Shown here: positions 1 through 8,089 of the stretch, piece by piece | Position numbering within the stretch: the stretch's first letter is position 1 | Layout: every line of letters begins with the position of its first letter | NCBI RefSeq assembly: GCF_003129485.1 | Contig: NZ_QFFG01000003.1 | Location: 1-64,000 of the forward strand | Length of the DNA: 64,000 nt | Reading direction: 5' to 3' | Origin: Polaribacter aquimarinus | GTDB lineage: Bacteria; Bacteroidota; Bacteroidia; Flavobacteriales; Flavobacteriaceae | Translations under genes and position numbers: made by a program | Notes under the pieces: model-generated | Seen by the model: the letters and a program-made list of their open reading frames with translations, nothing else | What the model was told of the DNA's origin: nothing | The model's database searches: none

Positions 1-111
1 AGAAAAGAGAGAGGATTACCAATGTTGTCGAAGTCTAAAGCTTCACCGTGTATATTAACCTTAATTCTCTCTTTTATTCTTTCTGATTATATATCAAAAT
101 TAGTAAAAGAC

Positions 112-246
112 AAACTTAAGACGTGTAAAATTAATTGCTAGTACTCGCCTACTTACGAAAATCCTCGCGGATTTTCTATTCGGTTTGTATTTGCTAATTT
201 AGTTGCTGAAACACGCAACGAAATCATACACAAACACGTTGTAAAC
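112..246 (+). repeat. attC-like structured repeat, copy A
   Basis: This is the first of five related elements. Its right half reads TTTGCTAATTTAGTTGCTGA, then CGCAAC, then an ATACAC box, and it ends in GTTGTAAAC at 238-246, 15 bases before the next gene. A perfect hairpin at 157-176 has 8-bp arms GAAAATCC/GGATTTTC around TCGC. The left boundary is set only by matching the length of copy C. The core of the element is clearly repeated near 1.6 kb and 35.1 kb. Calling it a recombination site is inference, based on how GTTGTAAAC pairs with the start of copy B. Confidence 0.65.
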
Positions 247-261
247 AAGCTAAACCAACAT

Positions 262-876
262 ATGAACTTCATTAAAAAACTTTTCGGAATAAATAAAAAA
301 GAGGAAGAAGAATACTCTGGAAATTTTATTGTCGCAACTCTAAACGATAAAGTAATGCCAATCGATAGAGGAGAAATTTATGAAGACCCTTTAGACGAAT
401 TTATACAAACTAATGGAATTGGAGAAGTTACTGGAGGAGGAACTATGCAGTTAGAATCTGGGGAATTGGAGTATTGTGATGTAGAAATCCAATTAAATTC
501 TGACGAGATAAATGAGAATCATATCAAATTAATCATTGAAAAACTGGAAGAACTTGGTGCACCAAAGGGTTCTAAACTGACAATAGAAAAAACAGAAGAA
601 AAAATAGAGTTCGGAAAAAAGGAAGGTTTAGGAATTTATCTTGATGGAATAAATCTGTCAGACGAAGTTTATAAAAATTCTGACTCTGAAGCTTTGGCTG
701 TAGAAATAAGAAAATTAGCGAATATTAAAGACAACGTACTTCGATATTGGCAAGGGAATGCAGAAACTGGATTATATTTTTACGGAGAATCATTTGAAAA
801 AATCAATGAATCAATTGCTGATTTTGTAAAAACTCATCCTGAATGTGAAAATTGCCGAATTGAAAGAGTTGCATAA
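262..876 (+). CDS. Hypothetical protein, cassette-borne
   Basis: I do not recognise this 204-residue protein. It has no signal peptide and no membrane segment, and it is acidic and lysine/glutamate-rich. Residues 1-20 are basic, followed by a Glu run. The middle (about 50-80) contains a GEVTGGG segment, and the C-terminus carries a CENC pair in PECENCRIERVA. The gene is bracketed by GTTGTAAAC (238-246) and its exact reverse complement GTTTACAAC (883-891), so it looks like the payload of one mobile cassette. Proteins of this size and character in such arrays are often immunity-like or defence-like, but nothing in the sequence proves that here. The ATG at 262 follows the repeat closely and is the natural start. 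Confidence 0.8.
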   Translation: MNFIKKLFGINKKEEEEYSGNFIVATLNDKVMPIDRGEIYEDPLDEFIQTNGIGEVTGGGTMQLESGELEYCDVEIQLNSDEINENHIKLIIEKLEELGAPKGSKLTIEKTEEKIEFGKKEGLGIYLDGINLSDEVYKNSDSEALAVEIRKLANIKDNVLRYWQGNAETGLYFYGESFEKINESIADFVKTHPECENCRIERVA

Positions 877-882
877 AAGCCA

Positions 883-1022
883 GTTTACAACAATGTATAA
901 CCGCAATTACGGCGGATTCGACTACGTCCGAATCCACTCTGTAATTGCTAAATCTGGTGCTTAAATCGAAAGGATATTGTATATTTATCCGTAACTGACG
1001 GTTATACGAGAACGTTGGCGTG
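883..1022 (+). repeat. attC-like structured repeat, copy B
   Basis: The element opens with GTTTACAAC (883-891) and closes with GTTGGCGTG (1014-1022). Inside, GTATAACCG (895-903) and CGGTTATAC (999-1007) are perfect reverse complements, like the paired L boxes of an integron attC site. A nested hairpin lies between them: CAATTAC (904-910) with GTAATTG (941-947), and GGATTCG (914-920) with CGAATCC (929-935). The first box is the reverse complement of the sequence before the preceding gene (238-246). The last box is the reverse complement of the start of copy C (1518-1526). These pairings are direct observations. Site-specific recombination is the inference. Confidence 0.75.
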
Positions 1023-1032
1023 CATTTGAGAA

Positions 1033-1506
1033 ATGAATAAAACCACTAAAAAAATACTGATTTGGACATTTTCGATTATTGGAATCGGAATTATTGGATA
1101 TATAGGTTTTGTTGGCTATGTGATGTACACTTTTGCGAGTGGTTGCGGAATGGATGACGGACCATTTAACGCTGTGTTAATTGACCAAACTATAATATCG
1201 GAAAACTCGGAAAAGTTTGAATTGAAAAATAACGGAATACTGATTTTGGACAATCGAACTGACTCGCTCTCGCCTACTTTGACTTTAAAAGAAAATGGAA
1301 TTGTGAAATGGACTTTGGACACTGACACTCGAAATACAAAAGGCTATGAATCAACTCGAATTTGGAAAATCAGCAACGTAACAATAACCAAAAACACTGA
1401 CCCAATTAAACTGAATTTTGCTGGACATTGGACTTATGGAGCGGAAGCAGGTTCGATGGAAATTGAAAGAGAAGATGGAGAAAATAGTTTCTGTTTGAGT
1501 TGGTAA
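1033..1506 (+). CDS. Hypothetical membrane-anchored protein, cassette-borne
   Basis: This unrecognised 157-residue protein has a basic N-terminus (MNKTTKK), one strongly hydrophobic helix at about residues 8-33, and an extracytoplasmic domain of about 120 residues. That domain holds two cysteines, one in GCGMDD just after the helix and one near the end (FCLSW). They could form a disulphide or mark a single-pass inner-membrane protein. The gene is bracketed by GTTGGCGTG (1014-1022) and CACGCCAAC (1518-1526), exact reverse complements, so it sits in a second cassette-like unit. By eye its codons are less AT-rich than those of the housekeeping genes, which fits transfer. Function unknown. Confidence 0.78.
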   Translation: MNKTTKKILIWTFSIIGIGIIGYIGFVGYVMYTFASGCGMDDGPFNAVLIDQTIISENSEKFELKNNGILILDNRTDSLSPTLTLKENGIVKWTLDTDTRNTKGYESTRIWKISNVTITKNTDPIKLNFAGHWTYGAEAGSMEIEREDGENSFCLSW

Positions 1507-1517
1507 AATAAAAACGA

Positions 1518-1652
1518 CACGCCAACAATGTTTATAATTCATTGCTAGTTAAAGCCTACTTACGAAAGCCCTCGCGGACTTTCTATTTGTGTTTATTTGC
1601 TAACTTTAGCGCTTAAAACACGCAACAAATCTTACACAAACACGTTTTAAAC
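1518..1652 (+). repeat. attC-like structured repeat, copy C
   Basis: The element runs from CACGCCAAC (1518-1526) to GTTTTAAAC (1644-1652), 135 bp. It shares long stretches with copy A: CCTACTTACGAAA near the hairpin, TTTGCTAA-TTTAG, ACACGCAAC, and TACACAAACACGTT at the right edge. The central hairpin at 1564-1583 has arms GAAAGCCC and GGACTTTC with one mismatch around the same TCGC loop. The first box pairs with the end of copy B across the gene between them. It lies 23 bases upstream of the yiaK-like gene and so may also shape that gene's leader. Confidence 0.72.
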
Positions 1653-1675
1653 AATTAAATAAGACAGAAGTATTC

Positions 1676-2674
1676 ATGCGAATTTCTCCCGAAAACATTC
1701 AAAAAGTTCTTTTAGAACTTTTCGTTAAGTACAAATTCTCTTTAGAAAAAGCTCAATTGCTTGCTAATGTTTTTACTGAAAGCACAATAGATGGTGTGAG
1801 TTCTCATGGAATCAATCGTGTGCCTCTTTTTATTGAATATGTTAAAAAAGGAGTAATTAAAATTGATGCAGAAGCAGAAAAAGTGGCTACTTTTGGCAAC
1901 ATAGAACGTTGGGATGGTAATCTAGGTCCAGGTATTGTCAATGCAACAAAATGTACAAAAAGAGCTATAGAATTAGCAAAACAACATGGAATGGGAATGG
2001 TTGCATTGCGCAACACCAATCACTGGATGAGAGGTGGAACATATGGTAAACAAGCAGCTAATGCCAATTGTATTTCAATTCTTTTTACAAATACTAAACC
2101 AAACATGCCGCCTTGGGGTGGAAAAGACAGCAGAATAGGTAATAACCCCTTTGTGGTATCTATACCAAGAAAAAAAGGGCATATCGTATTAGACATGGCA
2201 ATTTCACAATTTGCATTCGGTAAGATTAACGATTATAAATTAAAAGGTCAAAAGTTGCCCTACCATGGAGGTTGGGATGACAACAATGAACTCTCTAATG
2301 ATCCTGATAAAATTTTATTAAAAGAACGCGGATTACCAATCGGCTACTGGAAAGGGTCTGCACTTTCTATTATACTAGATATGCTGGCCACTATACTATC
2401 TGCAGGAAACTCTACCTGCAAAATAAGTTCAAAAGAAATTGAGACTGCCATTTCTCAAGTTTATATCTGCATCTATCCTGAAGTTTTTAATGATAAAGGG
2501 CTACAACAAAAACTAATAGAAGAAATTATTGATTTTACCCATGACGTAGAACCGATAATTCCTGGAGACAGTATTTACTATCCAGGAGAACGAAGTTCAC
2601 AAACCAGAGCCAAAAACTTAAAAGAAGGGGTTTTAGTCAACGAAAATATTTGGGGAAAGATTATGGCATTATAA
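1676..2674 (+). CDS. yiaK: 2,3-diketo-L-gulonate reductase (YiaK-like), Ldh_2 family
   Basis: This is an NAD(P)-dependent oxidoreductase of the malate/L-lactate dehydrogenase type 2 family. Its 332 residues equal the length I recall for E. coli YiaK, and the characteristic segments line up: SSHGINRVP (about 43-51), LRNTNHWMRGGTYG (about 116-129) with the probable catalytic His, MPPWGGKDSRIGNNP, and YWKGSALSIILDMLATILS. The family reduces 2,3-diketo-L-gulonate in ascorbate or lyxose-type sugar breakdown in the cytoplasm. None of the usual yia partners (transporter, kinase, epimerase) is nearby. The gene stands alone between two attC-like repeats, suggesting acquisition as a single gene. Substrate assignment is by family only. 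Confidence 0.85.
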   Translation: MRISPENIQKVLLELFVKYKFSLEKAQLLANVFTESTIDGVSSHGINRVPLFIEYVKKGVIKIDAEAEKVATFGNIERWDGNLGPGIVNATKCTKRAIELAKQHGMGMVALRNTNHWMRGGTYGKQAANANCISILFTNTKPNMPPWGGKDSRIGNNPFVVSIPRKKGHIVLDMAISQFAFGKINDYKLKGQKLPYHGGWDDNNELSNDPDKILLKERGLPIGYWKGSALSIILDMLATILSAGNSTCKISSKEIETAISQVYICIYPEVFNDKGLQQKLIEEIIDFTHDVEPIIPGDSIYYPGERSSQTRAKNLKEGVLVNENIWGKIMAL

Positions 2675-2699
2675 AAAAATAAACAGACAAACAAATAAT

Positions 2700-3080
2700 A
2701 TGAAAAAACTTGTGCTTCTAACAATCTTAATCATTTCTTCATTTCAAGCAATTAATTCTCAAGAAAAAAATGAGAAAGATTTAATTTCATCTGGAAGATA
2801 GCATATTGAATATATGGGAATGGGTGGAAAAAAATGGATTTACCTTTAGAAATGCGAAAATTGAATTGGGTATTATTTCACAAAGGCGGAAAACAGGAAG
2901 GGATGGAAAACAGTCAAAAATATTTCGGGAAATGGGAATTTGACAAAAAAAAGAATAATAAAAACGAAAAATTTAAACGGAATAGCTGAACAAAAATAAA
3001 TTTCTGTCTCAAAGAACAAATTAATTATTTCAATAAAAAAATAAAAATTTTGAAATGATAATGGGAATGAAAAAACAATA
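2700..3080 (+). pseudogene. Decayed secreted lipocalin-like gene
   Basis: An ATG at 2700 begins a good signal peptide (MKKLVLLTILIISSFQAINS, then Q), but the frame stops at TAG (2799-2801) after 33 residues. Past the stop the same frame continues with sense similar to secreted lipocalin-like proteins (HIEYMGMGGKKWIY). Further pieces appear in other frames: FHKGGKQEGMENSQKYFGKW near 2877-2940 and NLNGIAEQK, then ISVSKNKLIISI, near 2965-3040. The pieces keep their order, which is the signature of a gene broken by a nonsense change and several frameshifts. The remnant ends at the attC-like copy E. The lipocalin assignment is from the pattern of the fragments and is tentative. Confidence 0.6.
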
Positions 3081-3215
3081 ACACCAACTGATAGCATGTA
3101 TAAAAAATTGCGAAATAGTGCTTAAAGAATTTAGTGGCATTTTTTGCTACTACTGATTTTTCTCCGAAAATTCCTCGTTGAAAAGCCGCAACCTATTATA
3201 CAAAAAAAGTTGGGC
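3081..3215 (+). repeat. attC-like structured repeat, copy E (divergent)
   Basis: This is a diverged member of the family, again 135 bp. It opens with ACACCAAC (3081-3088) and ends with GTTGGGC (3209-3215). The inner boxes GTATAA (3098-3103) and TTATAC (3196-3201) are reverse complements. The right edge GCCGCAAC then TTATACAAAAAA resembles the same part of copies A, C and D, and AGTGCTTAAA recurs inside. GTTGGGC fits the canonical integron core GTTRRRY, unlike the other copies. It lies 16 bases before the esterase start, so it would form that gene's 5' boundary. Confidence 0.5.
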
Positions 3216-3231
3216 ATCAATATATTACGAT

Positions 3232-4110
3232 ATGAAGAAAAAATACTTTTTAATACTTTTTATCCTTTTAATAAAGACCTCTATTTTTGGTCAAAAAGGG
3301 AAAGTTTTTGAAAATCAAATTGTTCAAAGTGAAGTTTTGAACAGAGGAGTTAAATACAACATTTATTTGCCTCCGAATTATGATACTAAAAAAACATATC
3401 CAACAATCTATTTCTTACATGGATTTGGAGGAAATAATAATAGTCTCCATACTAAAGGTGTTTTCAAACTAATTGATTCATTAGTTGTAAAAGGGCGTTT
3501 TCCAGAAACAATTATAATTTCCCCTAATGGAGGCAAATCTTGGTATATAGACGACCATGCTGGTAAAGAGAAATTCGCAACAATGTTTATATCAGAATTT
3601 ATTCCTGAAATGAAAAAAAAGTACGCACTAACAAAATCTTCTCAAAAAACAGTTGTTATGGGATTGTCAATGGGAGGGTTTGGAGCATTACGATTTACCA
3701 TGTTAAATCCTGAAGAGTTTGGAATTTGTGTAAGTTTTATGGGTGCAATAAGTACAAAGAAACAAATGATTGAAGATTTAGAGAAATATTATCAACGCTT
3801 TCATGCCCATTTGTACGGAAAAAACCTGAGCCCAAAAGAAAGAATAAATGAAGTTTATGTGAATAACAACGCTCTCTATATCGCCGAAAAACTAGATGTG
3901 AAAATTCTGAAAAGTAAAAAATGGTATATCCAAACCTGTGATGACGATTTCCACTCACTTCCTAATGCAGAATTACATATCTTATTTCATCAAAAGAAAA
4001 TTGAACATGAATTTAGGGTTACAAACGGAAAGCATAACAAAGCATGTGTAGATGATTCGATGTTAGATGCTTTAGACTTTATAAAAAACAATTTAAAAGA
4101 AGAAAAATAG
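3232..4110 (+). CDS. Secreted alpha/beta-hydrolase esterase (esterase D / FrsA-like)
   Basis: This 292-residue exported esterase starts at the ATG that opens a clear signal peptide (MKKKYFLILFILLIKTSIFG). An in-frame upstream extension would put charged residues before it. The alpha/beta-hydrolase fold is shown by YFLHGFGG (oxyanion region), the nucleophile elbow GLSMGG with its Ser, an acidic stretch CDDDF for the catalytic Asp, and a late His in GKHNKAC. Family members cleave short acyl esters or acylated sugars such as feruloyl groups on polysaccharides. The true substrate cannot be told from sequence. The protein is probably periplasmic or outer-surface. It follows repeat E directly and has no functional partner alongside. 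Confidence 0.85.
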   Translation: MKKKYFLILFILLIKTSIFGQKGKVFENQIVQSEVLNRGVKYNIYLPPNYDTKKTYPTIYFLHGFGGNNNSLHTKGVFKLIDSLVVKGRFPETIIISPNGGKSWYIDDHAGKEKFATMFISEFIPEMKKKYALTKSSQKTVVMGLSMGGFGALRFTMLNPEEFGICVSFMGAISTKKQMIEDLEKYYQRFHAHLYGKNLSPKERINEVYVNNNALYIAEKLDVKILKSKKWYIQTCDDDFHSLPNAELHILFHQKKIEHEFRVTNGKHNKACVDDSMLDALDFIKNNLKEEK

Positions 4111-4136
4111 TAGAATAAAAAAAAAGAATGGTACTA

Positions 4137-4576
4137 ATGAAAAAAATAAAATTATTTACATCATCTTAATCGGATTTATGTTTATCTCTCGTTCGTTAGA
4201 AGATAATAATAAACCTCAATCAATAACAGAAGAGTTTTTAGTTAACGAACGTAATATTTGGCTTTTTGATCGATATGAATTGATTGAAAGGATGGATGAT
4301 GGACTTGTTGGTTTTTTTTACATGGAAGAACAAATTGAAAATGAACAAAAAGATATTAGAATAAGAGTTGGTGGTTATTATGCTATTCAATTTCAACCAG
4401 ACAAAACTGGAGCAGATCTTATTCTACAAAATAACAATACTCATGCATTAACAAATTTTAAATGGGAATTAATTGATGAAAAAACTGTAAATTCCAATAA
4501 AAAAGCTCAAGTTTATAACTTGAGCTTTTTTTATTTTTTTAATTGTTTATTATACAATAGTAAAACTACGGTCTAA
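4137..4576 (+). pseudogene. Broken lipoprotein gene
   Basis: The uninterrupted reading frame (from 4178) encodes about 130 residues, but its real start is upstream. The ATG at 4137 is out of frame by one base, and correcting that shift gives a lipoprotein signal leading into IILIGFMFIS. The residue where the lipobox cysteine belongs is Arg (CGT, a one-base change from TGT), followed by SLEDNN. At the far end the frame reads straight through the terminator hairpin at 4501-4529 and overlaps the end of typA, so the original C-terminus is probably lost. The middle, with WLFDRYELIERMDDG and GGYYAIQF, is intact but matches no family I recognise. I infer a non-functional copy. Confidence 0.6.
4501..4532. 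terminator. Bidirectional terminator after typA
   Basis: Arms AAAAGCTCAAG and CTTGAGCTTTT surround a 7-base loop, with T-runs on the plus side and A-runs giving T-runs on the minus side. It can end typA transcription and that of the broken lipoprotein gene. Confidence 0.85.
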
Positions 4577-6338
4577 AGTTAATTTTACGCATACGTAAAC
4601 TTGCTGGAGTTACTTCTAAGTACTCATCTACTTTAATATATTCCATACATTCTTCTAAAGAGAAATCAATTTTTGGAGCAATCTTAACACTATCATCTGT
4701 ACCCGAAGAACGAACATTAGTTAATTTTTTTCCTTTAATTAGATTCACTCCCATATCAGTATCTTTACTGTTTTCTCCAACTACTTGACCAATGTAAATA
4801 TCTTCATTCGGATCGATAAAGAAACGACCTCTATCTTGTAACCTGTCAATAGCATATGCAGTTGCTTTACCAGCAGCAGATGAAACAATAGCACCTTTAA
4901 TATCTTCAGTAAACTCTCCTTTAAATGGTCCGTATTCACTAAATCTATGATTAATAATTGCTGTACCTGCGGTAGCTGTTAAAATTTTATTACGTAAACC
5001 AATTAATCCTCTAGATGGAATTGTAAACTCTAAGTGTTGTAAATCTCCTTTAGGCTCCATTACTAACAAATCTCCCTTACGTAAAGAAACTAAGTTAATC
5101 GCTTTAGAAGCTACATCTTCAGGAACATCTATAGATAACGTTTCGTAAGGTTCAGATTTTACACCATCAATTTCTTTAATAATTACTTGTGGTCTACCAA
5201 CTTGTAACTCATACCCTTCTCTACGCATGGTTTCTATCAATACTGATAAGTGTAAAACTCCACGTCCAAAAACATTAAATTTATCTTCTGAATCAGTTGT
5301 ATCAACTCTTAACGCTAAGTTCTTTTCCATTTCTTTAAACAACCTGTCACGCAAATGACGAGAAGTAACAAACTTACCTTCTTTACCAAAGAAAGGCGAA
5401 TTGTTAATGGTAAACAACATACTCATTGTAGGCTGATCTACTTCAATTCTTGGCAATGCTTCTGGGTTTTCTAAATCGGCAATGGTATCTCCAATTTCAA
5501 AACCATCAATACCTGTAATTGCACAAATATCTCCGCTTCTTACCTTAGCTACTTTAGCTTTACCCATTCCCTCAAAAATGTGCAATTCTTTAATTCTAAC
5601 TTTTCTAGTAGAACCATCTGCCTTACACAACATATAATCTTTATTCTCTTCTAGATCTCCTCTGTACACACGTCCAATTGCAATTCTTCCTGTAAAAGAA
5701 GAAAAATCTAAAGATGTAATTTGCATTTGTGGAGAACCTTCTCTGTAAGGTGCTTCTGGAATTGATTCTAAAACAGCATCTAATAACGGGATGATATTAT
5801 CTGTTGGTGCTTCCCAATCTTCACTCATCCAACCGTTCTTAGCAGAACCGTAAATGGTAGTAAAATCTAACTGTTCTTCTGTTGCTTCTAAAGCAAACAT
5901 TAAATCAAATACTTTTTCGTGAACTAAATCAGGTGTACAGTTTTCTTTGTCTACTTTATTTACAACCACAATTGGTGTTAAACCTAACTCGATTGCCTTA
6001 CCTAATACAAAACGCGTTTGTGGCATTGGCCCTTCGAAAGCATCTACTAATAATAAAACACCATCTGCCATTTTTAAAACACGTTCTACTTCTCCACCAA
6101 AATCGGCGTGACCAGGAGTATCAATTACATTAATTTTAACATCTTTATAGTTTACAGAAACGTTTTTAGAAAGGATTGTAATACCTCTTTCGCGTTCTAA
6201 ATCGTTGTTATCTAACAATAAATCCGTACGTTCTTTACGATCGTCTAAGATTTTAGCTTGGTCAATTATTTTATCGACTAAAGTTGTTTTTCCGTGGTCA
6301 ACGTGCGCAATAATTGCGATATTTCTAATGGATTGCAT
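4566..6338 (-). CDS. typA: Ribosome-associated GTPase TypA/BipA
   Basis: This translational GTPase acts on the 50S ribosome and is needed for growth at low temperature and under stress. Its 590 residues match the family. The G domain comes first: AHVDHGKTT (P-loop, about 10-18), [23 protein letters not shown] (G3), and NKVD (G4). It is followed by a beta-barrel domain II, EF-G-like domains (about 300-480) and the C-terminal TypA-specific domain with PSRGLIGLR. The ATG at 6338 starts [19 protein letters not shown], the standard start. It has its own promoter-like element at 6361-6394 and a strong terminator. It stands alone, as typA commonly does. Confidence 0.97.
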   Translation of the reverse strand: MQSIRNIAIIAHVDHGKTTLVDKIIDQAKILDDRKERTDLLLDNNDLERERGITILSKNVSVNYKDVKINVIDTPGHADFGGEVERVLKMADGVLLLVDAFEGPMPQTRFVLGKAIELGLTPIVVVNKVDKENCTPDLVHEKVFDLMFALEATEEQLDFTTIYGSAKNGWMSEDWEAPTDNIIPLLDAVLESIPEAPYREGSPQMQITSLDFSSFTGRIAIGRVYRGDLEENKDYMLCKADGSTRKVRIKELHIFEGMGKAKVAKVRSGDICAITGIDGFEIGDTIADLENPEALPRIEVDQPTMSMLFTINNSPFFGKEGKFVTSRHLRDRLFKEMEKNLALRVDTTDSEDKFNVFGRGVLHLSVLIETMRREGYELQVGRPQVIIKEIDGVKSEPYETLSIDVPEDVASKAINLVSLRKGDLLVMEPKGDLQHLEFTIPSRGLIGLRNKILTATAGTAIINHRFSEYGPFKGEFTEDIKGAIVSSAAGKATAYAIDRLQDRGRFFIDPNEDIYIGQVVGENSKDTDMGVNLIKGKKLTNVRSSGTDDSVKIAPKIDFSLEECMEYIKVDEYLEVTPASLRMRKINFRP

Positions 6339-6360
6339 ATGTGCCTTCTTAAATTTCGTG

Positions 6361-6394
6361 CAAAAGTAGTCTTTTATTTAAGATTAATAACAAA
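6361..6394 (-). promoter_or_regulatory. Promoter upstream of typA
   Basis: Read on the minus strand, a TTTG -33 box (6391-6394) is followed after 22 bases by TACTTTTG (6361-6368), a match to the Bacteroidota -7 consensus TAnnTTTG. It lies 23 bases before the typA start. Confidence 0.6.
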
Positions 6395-6438
6395 TTGTGT
6401 ATAATGATTTTAAAAAAGAGCACTAACTTCAAATGAAG

Positions 6439-7782
6439 TTATTTCAAAATATCATCTAATAATTCAATAGTTTTTTGAAAAGAAGGTCTTGGAGCCTCTG
6501 GGTCAAGAATTTTGCCTTTATCGTCTATTAAAATAAATCTAGGTATTGATTTTACGTTATATGCATTCATAAACTCACTATCGAAAGAATTATCAGCAAA
6601 AAGCTGAATACCACCTAACTCTTTTTTCTCTATAAAATTTTTCCAAGTTTTCTTCTTTTTTTCTTTATCAACAGAGATACTAATAAAAACTATATTCTTA
6701 TCTCTATATCTTTCCTCTAATTTCTTGAGGTAAGGAACTTGTTTTATACAAGGAGCACACCAAGTTGCCCAAATATCAATGTAAATATATTTCCCTTTAA
6801 AATCGTCAATACTTACTATTTTGCCTTGGTTGTCTTCATAACTGAATTTATGTGAAATGACTCCTTTGACATTTTTTTTCGAACTTTTAGATTCCTCAAA
6901 TTTTTTTTCTGCCGCTTCTAAAAAGGGTTTGTGAGTAACAACTTTTCTAAAAAATTTTAAATACATCTCACCTTTATCTGATGATAGTTTTGAAAAACAT
7001 CCATTAATTAAAGTAATTCCTATTTCTTGCGAAGGTACGCGTCTTAATACTTTAAACATATCATCTATATTATCAGCTTTATCAAGCTCTTTACTCCAAT
7101 AAGAATTTACGATATATCTATAGTATGGTTGATTTTTATATTCTTTTAAATTATTAATATCTAAGTCTTTGATAGGCTGTTTAAAATTTTCAGACGTCGA
7201 TATTTCTTCTCCTAAATAAAATTTATGATTAGATTCAAAATTTTTTATTGATAATAATCTTTCATATTCTAAAGATTTCAGTTCTATCTTCTTAAAAAAG
7301 TGTTCAACATTATATTCTTCAAGTAGTTTTAAATGGATATTTTTTACTTTCTGGATATTTTCCAAATACCTATTCTCGTCAACTTTGTAAAATACTTCCA
7401 AGTTATCAGTTAACTCTTTTTCTTCTATTGATTTAATTGCTAAATAATTGTTTCTATTAGATCCTGTACCAGTAAAATTTAAAGTCTTTTCGAAATTATT
7501 TGCATCAAAACTTATGTAAATTTTATCCTTTGGAAATAAATATACATATGCTGTACTTCTTCCATACTCTAAAAAATAATATCCTTGTTCAAGTTTAGTA
7601 GACATTTCGAAATTTCCATTATCATCTAGTTTTGCAGTTATTAATACACGATGATTCAAATGAGAAACCGTAATATTTTCTATGGTCTTATTTTCTACAT
7701 TTCCAGTTATATATACTTTACCTGATTTTGCAAATAAAGTATTGTTTAGTAAGATAAACAATAGTATTAATTTCTTTTTCAT
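6439..7782 (-). CDS. TlpA-family thioredoxin-like protein with N-terminal DUF4369-like domain
   Basis: This 447-residue exported thiol-disulphide oxidoreductase has a signal peptide at 1-18 (MKKKLILLFILLNNTLFA), an N-terminal beta-rich region (about 20-110) of the kind called DUF4369 in Bacteroidota, and a helical linker. A C-terminal thioredoxin fold (about 305-447) carries the redox motif WATWCAPCIKQVPYL and the cis-proline region KSIPRFILID. Such proteins reduce or oxidise periplasmic thiols, often for cytochrome or envelope protein maturation. The partner is unknown. It starts 19 bases after the LETM1-like gene on the same strand and could be the last gene of a proline dehydrogenase operon. 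Confidence 0.85.
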   Translation of the reverse strand: MKKKLILLFILLNNTLFAKSGKVYITGNVENKTIENITVSHLNHRVLITAKLDDNGNFEMSTKLEQGYYFLEYGRSTAYVYLFPKDKIYISFDANNFEKTLNFTGTGSNRNNYLAIKSIEEKELTDNLEVFYKVDENRYLENIQKVKNIHLKLLEEYNVEHFFKKIELKSLEYERLLSIKNFESNHKFYLGEEISTSENFKQPIKDLDINNLKEYKNQPYYRYIVNSYWSKELDKADNIDDMFKVLRRVPSQEIGITLINGCFSKLSSDKGEMYLKFFRKVVTHKPFLEAAEKKFEESKSSKKNVKGVISHKFSYEDNQGKIVSIDDFKGKYIYIDIWATWCAPCIKQVPYLKKLEERYRDKNIVFISISVDKEKKKKTWKNFIEKKELGGIQLFADNSFDSEFMNAYNVKSIPRFILIDDKGKILDPEAPRPSFQKTIELLDDILK

Positions 7783-7801
7783 GTTTGTTGTTAGTTATAA
7801 A

Positions 7802-8089
7802 CTATTCTTCTATATCTTCTTGAAATGCTGATGGTAAAATATCTGGAATCAATTTAATTAAAAGTGGTAATAGTAAAGCTCCACCTGGCAATAAAAATAC
7901 TGCCAAAGCTGGTATTGCTTTACAGATATCTAATAGCTGAATTTTTATTTTTTCTTTTTCTTCGTCTGTTAAATGAGTGTGTGTAGATTTTCGAATAAGT
8001 TGCATAGCCTCTTTACTTTGAGACAATTCTTGCATTAATCTTAACTTATTTCTATGCAATAGTGCTTTTATTTCTTCTACGGTTTGCAT
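7802..8089 (-). CDS. LETM1-like domain mini-protein
   Basis: This 95-residue protein has an N-terminal charged helix (about 1-45) and a hydrophobic C-terminal section (about 50-90). AIPALAVFLLPGGALLLPLL then IPDILPSAF resembles the LETM1/MDM38 ribosome-binding-like region known from mitochondrial ion-exchange proteins and from longer Bacteroidota relatives. Only that short segment is present here, without the long N-terminal domain. Its start codon overlaps the proline dehydrogenase stop codon (TAATG), so the two are almost certainly translated together. Function in bacteria is unknown. A membrane-linked role is inferred from the hydrophobic stretch. Confidence 0.75.
   Translation of the reverse strand: MQTVEEIKALLHRNKLRLMQELSQSKEAMQLIRKSTHTHLTDEEKEKIKIQLLDICKAIPALAVFLLPGGALLLPLLIKLIPDILPSAFQEDIEE

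Noticed and set aside
1..90. Open frame on the minus strand at the left edge (VNIHGEALDFDNIGNPLSF), resembling an RHS-type repeat
   Set aside because: It has no start codon (an in-frame stop lies just upstream) and runs off the window. Too short to support a gene.
883..1022. Canonical integron attC site with GTTRRRY core
   Set aside because: Only GTT/AAC is kept in this copy, so I call the element attC-like and do not claim a class of integron.
1116..1542. Minus-strand open frames across the small membrane protein gene
   Set aside because: They are shadows of the plus-strand gene, with no start context, no homology and unnatural composition.
1676..3088. yiaK plus the decayed gene as one intact cassette
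   Set aside because: The boxes GTTTTAAAC (1644-1652) and ACACCAAC (3081-3088) do not pair beyond GTT/AAC.
5882..6133. Plus-strand open frame inside typA
   Set aside because: Leucine-rich reverse-strand shadow of a highly conserved gene.
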